NCBI GenBank assembly: GCA_023819025.1
Contig: JAMWDC010000126.1
Span: forward strand, 1 to 6,580
Direction: 5' to 3'
From: Candidatus Omnitrophota bacterium
GTDB lineage: Bacteria; Omnitrophota; Omnitrophia; Omnitrophales; Aquincolibacteriaceae
DNA: 6,580 nucleotides
This document shows, one piece after another, positions 6,172 through 6,580 of this stretch. The position numbers and the translations under genes were made by a program. Position 1 is the stretch's first letter; every line of letters starts with the position of its first letter. A model generated the notes under the pieces. That model did no database searches. It had not been told where the DNA came from and was given only the letters and a program-made list of their open reading frames with translations.

Positions 6172-6265
6172 TCGCAACCGGACTGGTACAGGGTATCGCA
6201 GGATGTTTATGGAAACGGGATCACCCTCCCTGCCCCGGTGCGAATGATGTGCCAGCCAGGCTACA

Positions 6266-6284
6266 ATTTTGTCTGTGGCAAAAT
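6266..6284. promoter_or_regulatory. Inverted repeat ATTTTG-N7-CAAAAT, candidate operator
   Basis: A perfect 6-bp dyad with a 7-nt centre ends 5 nt before the -35 box of the strong promoter at 6290. Its centre is at about -50 relative to the predicted start. A second palindrome, ATCGCGAT (6283-6290), runs into the first base of the -35 box. The placement fits a transcription-factor site acting on the small transcript, though no cognate regulator is seen. Confidence 0.35.
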
Positions 6285-6289
6285 CGCGA

Positions 6290-6318
6290 TTGACATTCCT
6301 GGTTCTTTGTGATATAGC
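6290..6318 (+). promoter_or_regulatory. Strong sigma70-type promoter of the small RNA
   Basis: A perfect -35 TTGACA (6290-6295) is followed after exactly 17 nt by TATAGC (6313-6318, 4 of 6). The predicted start is about 6325. No ORF of useful length lies between this promoter and the terminator at 6361-6408, which points to a non-coding transcript. Confidence 0.6.
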
Positions 6319-6324
6319 TATGTC

Positions 6325-6408
6325 TTACTTGGAGACTTACGGGTCTCTACCTCACCTATAGAGGCCCTCAGCCCAATAGATCCCCACGAGGCTGAGGGCC
6401 TCTTTTTT
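6325..6408 (+). ncRNA. Candidate small RNA of about 85 nt with two hairpins and a pyrimidine-rich linker
   Basis: The predicted transcript starts from the TTGACA-17-TATAGC promoter and ends at a perfect terminator. It has a 5' hairpin (6330-6336 with 6343-6349, one G-U pair, loop TTACGG) and an unpaired pyrimidine-rich linker (about 6350-6359). The linker contains CCTCACCT, an anti-Shine-Dalgarno-like sequence. A 12-bp terminator hairpin follows, with an 18-nt loop containing TCCCC. Hairpin, single-stranded C/U-rich seed, then terminator is the standard build of trans-acting bacterial small RNAs. No known RNA family was recognised. Alternatives are an attenuator or leader for the gene beyond the window, or simply the terminator of the STAS-like/PilZ operon with a fortuitous promoter. 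Confidence 0.5.
6361..6408 (+). terminator. Intrinsic terminator, perfect 12-bp stem plus six T
   Basis: GAGGCCCTCAGC (6361-6372) and GCTGAGGGCCTC (6391-6402) are exact reverse complements around an 18-nt loop, followed by TTTTTT (6403-6408). It can end both the candidate small RNA and any read-through from the STAS-like/PilZ gene 190 nt upstream. The stem also works in the opposite direction, but upstream of it on that strand there is no long T run. Confidence 0.93.
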
Positions 6409-6415
6409 ATGTCTC

Positions 6416-6444
6416 TTGATGGATGAATCGGATTGCTATATTAT
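6416..6444 (+). promoter_or_regulatory. Candidate promoter after the terminator, with extended -10
   Basis: TTGATG (6416-6421) is 17 nt from TATTAT (6439-6444). Alternatively, TGCTATATT (6434-6442) reads as an extended -10. Either gives a start near 6449-6451. It lies just beyond the terminator, as expected for a new transcription unit running off the window. The start would fall inside the purine-rich site of the small ORF at 6456, so the two cannot both work as drawn. Confidence 0.4.
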
Positions 6445-6455
6445 GAGGTGGTTTA

Positions 6456-6539
6456 ATGAACAGCGTTGTGGATCAGCAGTCCGGATTGATCAATATCAAA
6501 TTCTATCGATTTTTAAAACTGCGCAATCGAAATGTATGA
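6456..6539 (+). CDS. Possible 27-residue small ORF, unknown function
   Basis: ATG 6456 to TGA 6537-6539 encodes a 27-residue peptide ending in a basic, aromatic stretch (NIKFYRFLKLRNRNV). A good ribosome site, GAGGTGG (6445-6451), lies 4 nt before the ATG. No similarity was recognised, and it is too short to judge by composition. It may be a genuine small protein, a leader peptide for the gene beyond the window, or chance. The preceding promoter would start transcription inside the ribosome site, which weakens the case unless transcription comes from upstream. Confidence 0.3.
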   Translation: MNSVVDQQSGLINIKFYRFLKLRNRNV

Positions 6540-6556
6540 CAAAGACATAAGATTTA

Positions 6557-6580
6557 GTGACAAACGAGTCGATGAAAGTT
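6557..6580 (+). other. Possible start of a further CDS cut by the window end
   Basis: GTG 6557 and ATG 6572 are in the same frame, which stays open to the last base (VTNESMKV). There is no convincing ribosome site, and only eight codons are visible, so nothing can be said about the product. It is listed because the promoter at 6416-6444 implies a downstream gene. Confidence 0.2.

Overview
The window comes from a bacterial chromosome. It carries the end of the pheS-pheT operon, a rarA gene with a probable 6S RNA gene directly upstream, and two paralogous genes for soluble two-domain proteins (STAS-like plus PilZ). All genes lie on the + strand. Base composition is moderate, but the gaps between genes are clearly AT-richer. 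The PilZ proteins imply c-di-GMP signalling. The divergent RarA and a PheT without its usual tRNA-binding domain suggest a poorly sampled lineage. An Omnitrophota-like candidate phylum is possible, but that is only a guess because no marker here fixes the taxonomy.

Layout. 1-752: 3' three quarters of pheS, cut by the window edge. 784-2847: pheT, 687 codons. 2848-3024: a gap with a promoter, a foldable RNA of about 120-125 nt whose terminal helix and 3' strand resemble 6S RNA, and a T-rich tract. 3025-4341: rarA. 4342-4591: AT-rich gap with clustered palindromes and a candidate promoter. 4592-5350 and 5443-6171: the two STAS-like/PilZ genes, 92 nt apart. 6172-6455: non-coding region with a strong consensus-like promoter, a two-hairpin transcript of about 85 nt ending in a perfect 12-bp intrinsic terminator, and a second promoter. 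6456-6539: a possible 27-codon ORF. A further CDS may begin at the very end.

How the parts fit. PheS and PheT form the (alpha-beta)2 phenylalanyl-tRNA synthetase. RarA acts at stalled replication forks. The 6S-rarA order recalls the ssrS-ygfA and 6S-rarA neighbourhoods known elsewhere and supports the RNA call. The STAS-like/PilZ pair probably senses c-di-GMP through intact RxxxR and NxSxxG motifs and passes the signal on through a STAS-like surface that lacks the phosphorylatable serine. Its output is unknown. The most interesting items are the compact 6S RNA, the domain-deleted PheT, the paired STAS-like/PilZ proteins and the orphan small-RNA-like unit at about 6325-6408.
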